This document shows positions 10,417 to 25,500 of a stretch of 64,000 bases of DNA, piece after piece. Origin of the DNA: Anaeramoeba flamelloides (taxonomy: Eukaryota > Metamonada > Anaeramoebidae). The notes under the pieces were generated by a model that saw only the letters and a program-made list of their open reading frames with translations, did not search any database and was not told the DNA's origin. Position 1 is the first letter of the stretch. Every line of letters begins with the position of its first letter. The position numbers were made by a program, and so were the translations under genes. Location: positions 62,001 to 126,000 of the forward strand of contig JANTQA010000020.1 in NCBI GenBank assembly GCA_027625915.1. The letters run 5' to 3'.

Positions 10417-12392
10417 TTGGAAAAAAATTAATTCAATTAGGTCAAAAAAAATGAAAATGATTCTAAACAATAAAAAATATGATTAAAGAATATTTTTGTT
10501 ATATTAAAAAAAACTCAATTAAACCAAGTAAAAAGATTTTAGATTATATTAAAAATTTAACAATAAATAATTTAAAAGAGTTTAAAATTAATATATTTTT
10601 TCCAATTGAAAGTATTGCAAACATTATAAAAAATTTAAAAAATAATTCAGTAAAAGGATTTCAAAAAATTGAGAATTTAAAATATATTATTAATGAAGAA
10701 AATTTCTCTCATATAAATCCAATTGAAAATCAAAATTATAAAAAATATCTTATTACAATTCAAAAAATCTTTAATAATTGGCTTAATTAACCCTACTAAT
10801 AATACTACTGAATATATTAAAAAAAGATCAATTTTATTTATTCATAAAAAAGGAAATGAAGGAGTAGCTTTAAATTATCGGCCAATTTCAATTAATCAAA
10901 GTTTACCAAGATTATTTTTAAAAATGTTATATAAACTAATTGAACCTTGTCGGGAATTTATTCATAAATCACAATTTGGATTTCGAAAAAAATATGATAC
11001 TCGAATTGCAGTCTTAAATTTCTTAAATACTTATAATAAGAACAAATCGAATAATGTAAATAAAAATGATAAAACTTATATTATAATGATTGATATAGCA
11101 AAATTTTTTGACTCAATCAATTATAAAATAATTAGAAAAACAATAAAAAAATTTATTCTAAATAAAATTATCAAAAATTTTTTATTAAAATATTATCAAG
11201 GAGAAGGGCTTGGTATATTCCAAGGAGACCCATTATCTCCTATTTTATTTGCTCTTATTTCGCATTTTCTTTTATTAAAAATTATACCTTTAACAAATCA
11301 TTGTCAAATGTTTGCAGATGATTTAATCCTAATTATAAAAGGAAATAAAATCCAAATAAATAAAAAATTAAATTCAATATATGAAATTATTATTCAATTT
11401 GGATTAAAACCAAATAAAGATAAAACATATATATGAAAAGATTTAAAAAAAATTAAATATTTCGGTATTTATTTAGATAAAATTGCACATATAGTTTATA
11501 ATTTAAAAAAATCTAAAGAAACATATAATAACTGCAAACAATTATCCAATAACAATTCTCTGAATAATAGTTTAAAAATTAGATTATTTAAATATTTTAT
11601 ATTAAGTCAATTAACATATGGATTAGAAATTTTTAATTATCAAATAACAACGATAAATTATTTAAATTCTTGGATTAATTCGTGTATTACTGAAATATGC
11701 AAAATAAACAGAAATACACCAATTCTCATTTACAAAACAGAATTTAAAATTGAAAATATGATAATTTCAGTAAATAAAAAGAAATTTAAATTAAAAAATA
11801 AATTAGGAAATTTAACTCTTCCTTATTTAGAAAAATTAATAAAATTTAACCAAAGAATAAACAATAAAATCAACTGGTATTCAAAAGATTTAAAAGAATT
11901 AAAATATGAAATATTTAAGTACACATTCAATGAGTTGCTGAATTTCAAAAGTTGGAAGGTCCAAAATTATTTCACAATAATCAAAAATCAAAAATATTTA
12001 TTTAAAACTCAAAAATATTTGAGTTATCCGTCAAGTTCAACAATTCTAAAATTCAGATCGTTTACTAACTGCTTAAATAGATATTACTATGTAATTAATA
12101 AAAATTCAAATAAATTTTGTCCTTTCTGTTCAAAATATGAACAAAATGAAATTATAGAAAATCTTAATCATTTTTTATGGGTCTGTCCTTCCTAGAAAAA
12201 AGATAGATTAAAGTTTTATAACAAACTAAAAGAAATAAATCTTAATGAACTAATTTCAAATCAAGACAGTTTCAAATTATTTTCATTAATTAATAATCGT
12301 AGAATCTATGATTTTACGCTTAAATTTCTGAAAGGGAATTTAAGTCTTAGGGCAACTAGAGTGTAATCTACACTTCTTCAATAATAATAAAA
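10417..12392 (+). mobile_element. Non-LTR retrotransposon (LINE), 5'-truncated, copy 2
   Basis: Same family as the copy at 2.8 kb, longer at the 5' side. It is flanked by a perfect 17-bp target-site duplication, ATATATCTCTTAATTTT, at 10400-10416 and 12393-12409. Motifs are better preserved: YRPISINQSLPRLFLKMLYK, IDIAKFFDS, GEGLGIFQGDPLSPILF, FADDLILI and the zinc-finger-like CPFC...HFLWVCPS. Lesions are few: a frameshift near 10790, TGA at about 11434 and TAG at about 12193. The endonuclease part is missing. The A-rich tail is imperfect (AATAATAATAAAAA). The fewer lesions suggest it is younger than copy 1. Confidence 0.93.
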
Positions 12393-12678
12393 ATATATCT
12401 CTTAATTTTCTTCTTTTGAAATCAAATAAAAAACTCTTTGAATATCAAGCAAACCAAAAAAAAAAAAGCAGATTTATTAAAAAATACAACCCAAAAAGGA
12501 CTAATTATGAACAAATTCCAAAAGAATTTCAATAAAAAATAACAAAAAAAAAAAAAAACACATAAAAAAAAAAATTTGTTGGGGATTTTTTTATTTCAAA
12601 TCTTTCAAATAAATAAATTAAAAAATGAAATTAAAAAATTAATAAAAAAAAAAAAAAGAAAAGAAAACAGGAATGATC

Positions 12679-15600
12679 TTAAACAAAGCCAAACCCTTTG
12701 GTTTCATTGATAGCGAAAGACAAACGATCCTTCATTAATTCTTTTGATTTATATGGAGGCAAGTCTAATTGTAGGAAGCAGGTGTGGCTGGTTGGCAATC
12801 TATTAGTGTTTGGAGTTTTGTGTATTTGGAATTTTTGGATTCCTTGCATTCCCTTGAGCGATCCGAAACCTTCAACTGGCACGTTACTTGTCCCTGTCAC
12901 GAATTGTAATAGCTTGGCTCTTTCTTCGTGTGAGAATTCTGTGACAATTTCCCAGAACCATTTAATATGCTTATCCGTTTCCTTATAGCCTCTATATTTG
13001 GTATTATTTTTAAAGTCTTGTATATCTATTTCAGGAAGCCCCGAGATTAATAGTTCCAAATCCTTTTCGTTAAAAATTGAAATCAAGTCCTTCGGTATTA
13101 ATTCATAAAATCCTGTAATAAAGGCATCAATTTGTTGTCTAATGGACTTTGTCATTTTCAATTCGCAAATTAATTTGATATAATCCTGTTTGTTTTTGTC
13201 GTTAACCTTAATTTTGCTTCCATTCGGAACCAAGTCGACAACTTTTTTCTCCCCAAGGTCATCAAAATCTGCGGAAAAGTACAATTCAAGCTGTTCTGTT
13301 TTGGCGTGCTTTAGGATATACAAAATTGATTTATAGTACATGTGATCTAGTTCCTCCATATCGTGGTAAGTCACAGTCATTCCTAGGATGTGCTTATAAA
13401 AGGAGCGGGTGAAAAAGGCTTCCAAATTAATATGGTCATGGATCGCCTTCGCAATTATTCGGCCAATAAACTTGAAATATTCCAGATGGTCAAGGTTAAT
13501 ATACGAAAAGCGGTTTGGCTGGTAGGTATTTTCTGATTGGGTTCTGGTGAATAAGGCATAGCTCTGATTAAACATTGCCTTCGAAAGCGTATGGTACCAA
13601 TCCCTAGTGACACCACCAGCGTCAATGCCCGGCTCGCCAGAGAACGCAACCTTCAAGCTCCCCAATAGCTCATCATTGGTACGGTGTCGAAGCTGATGAA
13701 AGGAATCTTCGAGAACATGGTCTCTTCTGACCGTTAAACGGATCGTTTTATATCTTTGGTTATTTTTGAAAGTTGAAGACAAATTTGTTCTAAAATATGA
13801 TAATTTGTTCTCAAACGAGAGCAATTTGGGGGTATTTAATAGCAATTTAAAATTTGTGGTTAACAATTGGTGATCTTGTTGAATCAACAAATTGATTAAA
13901 CTTTGGTGATTTTTGATATAATTCCAATATTCAATAAATAAATGTAAATTAATTTGATCTGTCAATTCATACCTTTCCAAATATTGTTTAATTTCTTCTT
14001 CGTTTGATTTGGGGTCAACTAACAATTTAATTTTTGGAGCCTTTATTGTTAAAAAGATTTCAAAGATCGGGAATAATTTCTTTAAGAGCGTAAAAATTAA
14101 ATTCGAGAGAATGTCTCTCTTTTTTTGCTTCGAATTGCTCATCCTTCTTCTTCTTTGGTTTGGGGTTGAAATTCCATATTGCGAATTGAATTCAAGAAAA
14201 TTATTTGTGAGAGAATAGTAATCATTACTTCGGTTTCGGCTTCGGCTTTTTTTGTTATTATTCAAATAGTTCTTTTTTCTTTTTTCAATCAAATTTAATT
14301 CAATTGTCTGAATTTTGCCAACAGTAATAAAACATAAATTAAGATCATCCCATACTTTGTCTAATAATAGTTTATCAAATATTTCATTCCTTTCTTTGTG
14401 GTTCAAATTATTTCTTCTCATTATTAATGATAAGGTTTTAATCATTCTGAGCAAATTAATATTTTCAAATTTTTTTTCCAAAAATTCGTTATTAATAAAA
14501 TCAATGACCTTTTCTTTTTCTTTAATTTTTATTTTTGCATTTTTTCTTTTTGTATTTTTTAAATACCTTTCATTATCGTTATCATTTTCTTCAACGAGTT
14601 CTAATTCTTTCCTTTTTTCAGTTAATTTCTTTTTCAATTCTTTTAATATTAAATTGATCATTTTTTTATTTTTTTTTCCAAATGTTTTTGATACTTCAAT
14701 TAAATTTTCTTTTAAAATGTATTGATTGTTTTTATTTTTCGATAATAATTCAATTAATTTATTTGTGAGTGTCAAAATTGGTTGATGTAAATCCTTTACT
14801 AACAATATATTCACCAAACATTTTAATGATGATGGTGGCACATATGGTGGTATATTTTTTTCATCTTTTAAGATTATTAATAGTAATTTTAATAATTTTT
14901 TTAATAAAAATAATTTTTTTTTGTCTTTCCAAGTTTCTTTTTCTAATAATGCAATTAAAGAAGAAAAGGGAGATAATTGAATGATTTTTAATCGATCATT
15001 TTTTCCCTTTTCCCTTTCTTTTTTTCTTTTCCTTTCCTTATCCTTATCCTTATCGTTATCCTTTTCCTTTTCCTTTTCCTTTTCGTTTTCCTTTTCATTT
15101 TCATTTTTGATAACTGTTTCCTTTTCTATTAGTTTTTTTTCCTCATTTTCTTCCTCCTTTTCTATTTCTTTATTTAATATTTTAATTTTTTCAAATAAAT
15201 AATATTCTTTAACCTTTGGCAATTTTGAAAGATATTTTAAAGTAGAAATATAAGAAATGATTATATTATTTGGTATTAATGATAATTCATGATCCATTAT
15301 TTGATTAAATGACAATTCTTTATCATAAAATATTAAAGGGTTAAATTTCTGATTATCTATCGACTGTTTTTTCAAAATTACATTATGTAAATTATCTAAT
15401 AAAATTTTCATTATCATTGGGTGCTTTGAAATAGAAAAAAAAATATTTTTTAAAATTTGTGTTCCAAATATCCTGATGTTACTTTTTTTTTTATTATTAA
15501 ATTTTCTCTGATCTTCTTTTTTAAATTTTTCTTTAAATTTTAAATATTTTTTATTTTCAAAAAATACTAATAATTCTATTAATAATAAAATGGATTCTTG

Positions 15601-16443
15601 ATCATAAATTGGTTCGTTTTGACAATATATTTTTTGGCGTTTATCTAAAAATTGGGTTAAATCTTTATTTCTTACTATTAAAGTGTTTTTTAATAGTTTT
15701 AAGGCTGAAAAGGTTTCCATTCCATAATATCTTTCACCTCCTTGTAAATTAGTCCGATAATTCCCATATCTGTTATGTCTATTTTGATCTCGAACTGCCC
15801 GTGCTTCATTCATTAAATTTGGTGGTAAAGTTAAAATAATTTCTTCTGGCATTGTTAAATATACTTCATTTCTAATATCCTTTGGTAAAGTTGCTACAAA
15901 GGTTCCTGCATCCATTTCATTTCCTCTCGACTGCTGCTGCTGCTGCTGCTGTTGTTGTTGAGTTCTATTTTGTTGTCTTTGCTCGGATTCTAAAACTTCA
16001 TTTAAAATTTCTTGTGGTAAGCTTGATAAAAATTCTTCTCTTTCAGTTTGCTGTAAGGTTTGGGTTTCAGTATTATTGACATTAGTTTGATTATTAGTAT
16101 TTGTTGAAGTTTGATTTGTATCAGTGTTATTATTTTGTTGTTGTTGTTGTTGCTGCTGTTGCTGCTGCTGCTGCTGTTGTTGTTGTGGTTGCTGCTGTTG
16201 TTGCTGCTGCTGTTGCTGTTGACGCCTTTGTTGTCTGATATGATCCCTTATAACTTCTTTTCTAATTTCTTCTGGTAATTCAGTTAATACACCAAGATCA
16301 AGTCCTTCTAAATCTTGTATTTTATATTCACCAAATAATAATTCTTCTTGTTCTTGTTCTTCTTGTTGTTCATTTTCTTGTGTTTCGTTTTCTTGTTGTT
16401 GATTTTCTTGTTGTTCATTTTCTTGTTGTTCATTATCATCATC

Positions 16444-16511
<68 letters not shown>

Positions 16512-19500
16512 CTTCTTGTTGTTGTTGTTGTTGTTGTTGCTGCTGCTGCTGTTGTTGTCCAGAAATTATTTCAAGCCGAAGTTCTTCTGGCAATTCATTT
16601 AACAATTGATTATCGACCCCAGCAATATTTGTTAAAGGCACTTGATTATTTGTTTGTGTTTGATTTGTTTGTTGATTATTCCCAACAATTGAAGAAATTA
16701 AATTATCTATATTCGATGATTGTTTCTTATTTTCTTTCTTCTCAATTTTTTGATCAGAAAAACTCTTTTCAATCAAAGAATTTTTTATTGATTCTTGCTC
16801 AGTGTTTGCTATTTCAAAAAGTATAGGATCAATGGTAATACTCTTGTCAATAAGATAATTGTTTGAATGCTTTTTGTTATAATATGATGATACCTTCTGG
16901 TTAATTGTAAAAATGTTTCGAGAAAATAAGCCTCCTAACCAAATTTGGTCATACCAAAACGATTCAATTTGCTTTCTTTTAATGCTATGTTTTTTCGAAA
17001 TAGCTGTATTTGTATTAGATGTCCTTGATCTGGATGGTGTAGTATTATCCATATGATTAGTGTAACGGGTTATTTGGTTTAATAATTCAAAATCATTGCG
17101 AATTAGTTCAATAATGTATTCGTCGTTATCGGGCCTTCTTCTTAATTCCCTTTCCGCTAATAAAATTCTTTCACGGATTCTTTGTTGGTCCAGGTTGCGA
17201 TTTGGAGTATGGTTCGCAATTGAATATATATTATTTTGATTGCTCGAAGAATCTTCAGATGATGAACTCGATGACTCTGTGGAATCTGGTGATGAAGAAT
17301 CTTCATATGATGGGCTAGATGATGATGATGATGATGAATCAGATGATGAATCCGATATTGATGATGATGATGATGACGACGACGACGAATTACCTGATGG
17401 TGACGTATCAGATGATGTTGTTGAAGAAGATGTGTCTGCTGATGAACTTGCGTTATTATTATTGAGTATTGCGATTAGATTAAAATTTTTGGTTTTCGGT
17501 TGTTTGATTTTTTTTTCAATTAACAATTTAGGATATTTTTTCAATTCATGGAGAATTTTTTTATCAAGCTTTTTTTTGTTTTCAAATAAATATATATATT
17601 GGAAATCCTCGGTATAGTAGGGATGGATCAAGGGTAAATTTTCTTTGTAACTATTAATTAAAGATTTTTTTTTATTTTTTTCAAGATCCAATAAAATTGA
17701 TCGTTGTCTTTTTGCTAATTCCTCAATCGTCATCCCGATGTCCGTTGTCAGTGGTCTTAATAATCTTTCCAATTCTGGCTCCACAACTATTCTCCGATCC
17801 ATTATTGCTATTAAAAATTCCTCCATTGGCTGGCGTAAAGAATTTATAAATGAGGCAATTTCAAAATCTTTCTTATTTTCTAAAATCTTTTTATTCTTCC
17901 CATGTTGGAAGTCATTTATTTTGATTAATAAATCAAAAAAGTGTGAATTTTTAACAAAGGTGAAAATCTCTAGCAATTTCAACGTTTGTTCAATGAAATT
18001 TATTATTTTGGTATAATGAATTTCAAAATTCCCCTCTTTGCTATTCTGATTTTGATTACCATCAATTTGCATGAATAAGTATTTAATAAATTTTAAAAAT
18101 TGAATTAAACTTTTCCGAATACCATTTTGTTGAGGTGGTTTAAAAAATACCATGAATAAAAGTGAATAAAAAAATTTTTCGTTTTGAAGAATTGAGAAAG
18201 TTATTTTTGATTGTTCAAATAATTTATAAATTATATTTAAAAGTGGAAGAACATTATTAATTAATAATTTTGAATTAATTTTTGAAAATTCCACCTTTGA
18301 AAAAGAAATTAATTTTTTACGAATAAAAAAAAGATCTCTTAAAATTAATTTATTTTTTTCGAATTGGTTTGGTTTGGCTTTTAGTAGGGATAATATTATT
18401 TCAAGAATTTTATCTGAAATTTGTGGTTCGTTTATAAAGTATTCAATAATAAATTGAATAAAAGTTATTTCATCGTGATTGTTATCATCAATATTATTAT
18501 TATTATCGTTATTATTATCGTTATTATTATTATTATTATTATTCCCTTCTTCTTCTTGTTCTCCTTTAATATGCTTTTCTAAAATTTCAACATTTTTTAT
18601 TTCTTCTACTTGTTCTATATCTTTCAAATCCTTAATATTTATTTTATAATTTAATAATTCAAAGTTGAAATGTTCATAACTTTTAATCAAATGATTTAAG
18701 AAATCAAAAAAATTATTAATAGATATAACATAATTTAATTTTAATTTGTTTAATTTTTTCATCAAGCTTTCATTTTCATTTTGTTTGAGCTGCTTAATAC
18801 TTTTTTTAAGTTTTATTAATTTGTATTTTAACCTTTTAATTAAGAAAGAAATTATTAATTTTACATTTTCATTGTTTTTTTTATCAAGTTGGTTTGTAAA
18901 ATTTTTTTCAAAATCTTGATTTAAAAAATTTAAAGGTTTGTTTTGTTGTTGATTTAGATTTAACTTGATAAAAATATTTAATTTGTTTGAAGAAAATTCA
19001 ATTTCGCAAACATTTTGGATAGCTTTTAAAAAGGTATCCTTATGCCTAGCAATTAATTTCGAATATTTCTTTGTAAAAGTCGATAAATCCATTTTTTGTT
19101 TTGATAAATCTTGGTATTTCTCATTTGAAGATAGCGCCATTTTTAAAGATTTTCTAATTTCATGTTCCATTGATTTTTGTAGAATTATTGGATTTTCAAG
19201 ACAATTCCTAATGACTGAATTAACTAAACATGATTTGCCAATAAAGGTTTGTTCATCTGTTTTAAATAATAGGGGTGTGATATATTTCAAGCCCTTTAAT
19301 TCAATAAACAATTTTGACATTTCGAAACTGTTGGTTAATTTGATAAATAGTTGTAATATTATTTGAAAGCAATCTTCATTACTTTTAATTTTCAGTTTAG
19401 AGAAGACTATGATTAAATTATTTAATAATTCTGTTTTATCAATTTGTAAACAATCTTTATTCATTTTTTCAATTAATTTTCTTTTTTTAATAGAATAATT

Positions 19501-22500
19501 TGTCATTTGTAAAAAGGTTAATATTGTATTTAAATTCAGCAATGCAACAATAAACCAAGAGGGGATAATTTGCTTTAAATTTTTATTTTGATCATTATTT
19601 TGGAAAATTTTTAAATAAAATTGTATGATCTTTATTAATGTATTGAGAAAATTATTGCCTATTGTAATAAATAAAAAGATTTCTTTAAGCTTATGTCTTT
19701 TCATTTTTTGTTCTAATTTTATTTGAGTTTCTCGTTTTTCGCTATCTTTTATTTTTTTTTTTTGAGAATAATTATTTTCTTCAATTTCAAAAACATTTAT
19801 TAATAAATTTATTAAACTTAAAAAGCTTAAAGTTTTTTTTTCAAAATTTAACATTTCATTATTATTATTTTTTTCTTCTTCTTCAATATTCTTATTATTA
19901 TTGCTGTTTAAATTTATTAAACCAATTAATTTATCAAAATTATTTTTAATTTTATTATGAATGTCATCAATAATTAAATGAATCTGAATTTCTGGTTCTT
20001 TTTGTCTTTCAATTAATCTTAAAATAGTATTACATAAATCAGTTTCAATCTGATCAGTTCTTTTTTCAATTAATTCCAATAAATTAAATATTTTTTTTTC
20101 CTCAGTATTTTTATAAAAATTTTGCATTTTTTGAATTTTTTTATTCCTAAACTCAAATTGTTCATCATTTTTGGGATTTGATTTATTGATTTTCTTTTCG
20201 TCTACTATCGATAATCTGATGGCTTCTTCAATTTGCTTATCTGTGCTTGTTGTTTCCATTGCCTCGGGGTTATTTAAAATCCAATTAGTTGCTTCTTCAA
20301 TATTATCACCACCAACTTTTTTTAGTGCCAATTCTGCTTGTTCTCTTCTAAACCCCATATCAATCATCAGAGTTACTAATTGTTGATTAATGATCACATC
20401 TCTGTTTTGATAAGAACTAGTTTTTTTTTTTTTTTTGGAATTTTTATTTAGAAACGATTCTTCTTCTATATCTTGATTGATTTTTGTGATTCTCTCTATG
20501 TCACTTCCTATGATCGCTAGATCGCATATTAAAATTAAATTATTTAAGACCTCCGAGGAAATTAATTTGGAATTTTTGATTAATTCTGAATTGTTCCACA
20601 ACTTTTTAATTATTGTATTTGTGGATTCAACGAGCAGATCCGTGAAAAAATCTATTTTATTAAAAATAATTTTTTCTTGTTTAATTTTGTAATCTTTTAA
20701 AGCAATAGTGGAAATTGAAGTGAAAAAATGTTCATGATTGAGTAATTTTAATAAAAATTTTAAAAATAAATTTAAATTATACCCAATACATTTCTGTTTA
20801 ATAACAAATTTTTTTTGATTGTTAAACTTTTCAAAACTGTTAATTGATTCATTTATTAAATTAAATAATGTTTTTAACGACCCATTTGATTTTAATTGAA
20901 TTAGTAATAAGGTATTTAGCATCTTTTCTTTTGATTTTTCATCTATATTTAAAAATAAATAATTAGTAAAATCATTTATAATTATTGTATTTAAATAATA
21001 ATACTCGTCAATTTTTGACATTTTTTTAATTAATTCTAATTCGTTTAATAAATAATTTGAAAAAACTTGACATAATTTATATGTTTTTTTTGTTGGGTGT
21101 AAATTTTCCTTTTTGTTATCTTTTTTATTTTTACGAAACGAATGATAATACGAATACGTCCTTTTGCTATTATTATTTGGATGGAAAGTACTTAAAATTC
21201 CTTTATTAATACTATAAAAAAAATTATTGATTTGGGTTATAATTGTTTTTTGTTGAAGTTTAGTTTGCTTATTCTTTTTTTTTAATTCAAATTTTTTTTT
21301 TTTTTTTAGAAGATGATCATTATGAAATGTTTTTTCTCTTAATTTGCCACCATCTTTCATTTTTTGCTTTTGCTTTTGCTTTTTATTTTCATTCTCTTTC
21401 TCTTTCTCATTCTCTTTCTTTTTATCTTTTCCTTTTCCTTTTTCTTTCTCTTTTTCTTTCTCTTTTTCTTTTTCTTTTACTTTCTCTTTTTCTTTTACTT
21501 TCTCTTTTTCATTTTCGTTCTCGTTTTTTTTAAATTTCTCTTTTTCTTTTTCGATGTCATTTTGTTCTTGGATCTTGTTGTCTATGTCTTTTTCTTTTCT
21601 TCTTCTTTTTCGTTTTTTTTTCATTTTGTCTTTAATTATTTGTTCAATTATTTTGATTTTCAAATTACAAAAAAGATTATACAATTTTATTGAATTTGGT
21701 GTGCTCCACTCTTTGATAAAAACTTGTGTATTTCGATCAATGATACTATTATGCAATGATAAATTAACCAAATTAGATAATATGTCAGTAAATTCAATAA
21801 TTATCTGTAGGTTTCTACCATTTTTCAAAAACAAATCATTTTCATAATTATTAATTTTTTCAGTTTCAATTTTCATGTTTTCAATTAATTGAGAAATAAC
21901 TTTGTATTTTCCCTTTTTCACTAAAAGTTGTAAATTTTTTTTAAAAATCAAATAATAATTGCTTTTATAATGTTTTTCGATTGATCTATTTTTATTTGAA
22001 ATTAATATTTTCATCATAATTCTAACTCCCCCGTAATCAATGAATTTTTGAATGTTTAAAGAATCTTGTAAAAAGGGTTCAAGAAAGGAAAAAATAATGT
22101 TAATTGGTGTAATTTTGTCAAATTCGTTTTTTTGAATTGAGGAATTTTTTTGATTTAAATATACGTTAATGATATTGAATAAAATCTTATAAACATTTTC
22201 ATTTGATTTTGTGATTTTAATTGATATTTTTAAAAATGTTTGTCCAATTGTTTTAATATTAGTTTGAAGAGATTTCAGATATTTGGAATTGGCAAATAAA
22301 TTCAAATAGTGGTTGATTACATTATTATTATTAATAAATTGTCTACCCTTTTGAAATCTAGATAACAAAAAAATAATATTCGGTATTAATCTTAGGCATG
22401 CTATTGATATTGGACAATTATTTTGTACTAATAAAAATAAATTTTGAAGTAAGATTGTATTTTCAACGATATGTTGGCATAATACCTGTGATTGATTCAT

Positions 22501-25500
22501 CACCGTGTATAAAAATTCTAGAATAGTATTAAAAAAGTTGTAAGAATAATAGCATAAATCCTGATCAACGAAAAAGGTATTGAAAATGGAAATAAAAGAT
22601 GTCCGTATAATTAATTCTTCAAAATGAGTTATTAAGCTTCTGGATAATAAAAATAATGTTAAAAAAATGTTTCTCCAAAAATTAATACATTTAGAAGGTA
22701 TAACTCTCTTTTGTGCATTTAAGACTTTGTTGTATTTATACTTTATTTTTGCCTTTTTATTCATAATTGTCAGATCATTTTCTAATCGAATAATAATTTT
22801 GGACCAGAAATTTTTTTGAATAATATACTCATTTAACACACCTTGATTACGGATTAAAATTAATAAAATTGAAGAAATTTCATTTAATAAATCATAATCT
22901 TGAAATTTTTTATTTGTTAATATTGGTATGAAATGTTCAACCCAGCTTAATAAATCAATGCGGGAAAGCGATTTTCTCCCTAATGTTGAATTTAATATTT
23001 TAAAAATTAATTTAAATAAATGTTCAAGAAATTTATTATTTTCTTTTTTGGTTTTTGCTTTTTTATTTGAATCATTAATATTTGATAACAAATGTTGAAT
23101 AATCCCTGGAATTAATTTTTTTTCCAACATATTTGAGCTTTGGGTAAAACCTGATAAAATAAAGACTTCCTTTTGATTCGTTTGGTGTGAATACGCATCT
23201 GTTAAAATATCACAGGCTAATATTTTAAATTCCTGAATTTTTATTTATTTATTGTTTTTTTTTTTTTTTAGTAAAGTAAAAAAAGATTTCATTTATGGTA
23301 AAAATATTAATGTATAAATTATTTAAATCTATTAATTCATTTATTATTGATTTATTAACCATTTTTCAATTTTTATAAAAGTAAAATTGAGAATAAATAA
23401 TTTTGATTATTTGATATGTCTTTGTTAAATATTCAAATTTTATTCATTAAATTTAATATATTTTTGATTATAAAAATTTAGACATAAATTCAAAATAATC
23501 ATAATTTTTGGATTTTTGAATTTTTGAATTTTTGAATTTTTTAGAGAAAAAACAGTAATGGTTTGCAAAACCCATAATATGATAAAGTGATAAGAAATTG
23601 TTTTGACTCTATACAACACTCGTTAATATATCAATCTATTAAAAAATTTATCAAAAATGAAACAATTAAAAATTGGCTCTTGAGATATTACAAAAAAGAA
23701 GGAATTGGAGTTTATCGAGGAGATCCCTTATCACCAATTCTCTTCGCATTTATATCTCATTTCCTACTAGAAAAGTTAAAAACTTTAGCTGTTCATGTTC
23801 AAATGTATGCAGATGATCTTATTCTTATTATGAAAGGGCCATTAATCTCTCTAAAAATTAATTTAGAAAGGATTTTTGAAATAATAAAAAGATTCGGGAT
23901 GAACCCACATAATAAAAAAACCAAATATAAAAAAGAATTAAAAGATATTTTTTATCTTGGGATTTGGTTAGAAAAAAACACACATCTTGAATATAATTTC
24001 AAAAAAGTAGAAAAGTCCTTGGAAACACTTAATCGATTGTTTCAACAAAATAAACTCAACAATGGAGTCAAAATAACTTCTTTCAAAGCTCTCATTTTAA
24101 GTCAACTTTATTATGGTCTTGAAATATTTGACTTGAAACAAAATGATTTTGAAAGAATTGATAGATTTATCAATAAATCAGTCACAAATTTCTTACAAAT
24201 TAATATCCATTCACCTCGATTAATTTATAAATCGGAAGCAAAAAATTGATCTCGCTAGATTAAAAGTATACCGAAGAAAATATAAATTGATAGAAAAATT
24301 AGATTTCTTAAATTTAAAAAAAATTAAAAACAATACTAAATTTTCGAAAATTGGAAAATGAAAATATTAATTGGCACACTAAGGGATTAAAATTATTAGA
24401 TTTAGAATTAAAAGTTTTTCGATTAACCGAATTGGAAAATTCACCTAGTTGGAAAGTTCAACAATATCTAAAAATTATAAAACAACAAAATTGCAATTTC
24501 AAACAACAAAAATATTTAAACTGGAAAGCTTCAAAAACAATTCTAAAATTTCGAAATTTTACTAATTGTTTAAATAGGTACTCTTATGTAACAAGTAAAA
24601 ATAAAAATAAAAATTGTGATTTATGTAAAGAAAAGTTAAATATTGATATCATTGAAGATTTCGATCATTTTTTATGGGACTGTCCGGCCTATAAAATAAA
24701 TCGAAAAATCTGTATATCTGAATTTTTTGAAAAAATAAAAAATTAATAATATCGGAGATATTATTAATAAAAAGAATTCATCATATATATTATCATTAGT
24801 AAGTGATAATAAAATTTGTGATTCTTTTACAAAATTTCTAAAAAAAAGTTTAGAAATTAGGGCACACAGGAGAAAAGCAATTTTCTCTCTTCAAAAATAA
24901 AAAAAAAAAAAAGTGATAAGAAATTTCCCACATAAAAATTTTTTAAAATAATTTTATGTTTGAGTGGGTGTTAAATTTGTTTAATAAGTGCTTTCCATTC
25001 ATATGAAAAAACAAATTGAAAGAAAATAATAAAAGTTTTGATAGTATTTGTAGCTGAATAATAAAAGGAAAAAATTTTTTCACTTCATTTTCTTTTTTGT
25101 TCTTTTGCAAATAGAAATTTTAAAACAATAAAGATTGGAATTTGGTATTTTCCCTATTTGTTTAGTTGGTCCTTTTTTATACTATGTTATGTTTGGGTTA
25201 TATTTTGAATAAAATAAGAAAAACGGTAATCATGACTGAAATTTTTTCCCATTTAAATTTCAAATACTAGTGCTGATATATAAAGCATTTGGAAACAATC
25301 TTATAAATTTTTAACGAGTTTCTATCAAATTAACTAACACTTTGAAAATTTGTCACGCTTACAACATGTTATAGCAATAATTTTTTTTTATTAGAGTAGT
25401 AATATGAATTATCATAATATTAACAATAAATTCACGGTAAAAATTAAGAAATCATAATTAATACAGTTTTATTGCGAAAAAAATTTTAATCGATAAAATA

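Noticed and set aside
15000-21700. Long F/L/V- or S-rich frames on the plus strand opposite the E3 ligase
   Set aside because: They are antisense shadows of poly-Q, K/E and acidic codon runs.
23587-23600. Met codon as the start of an RT protein for LINE copy 3
   Set aside because: It lies in the host target-site duplication; the element itself begins inside RT motif A.
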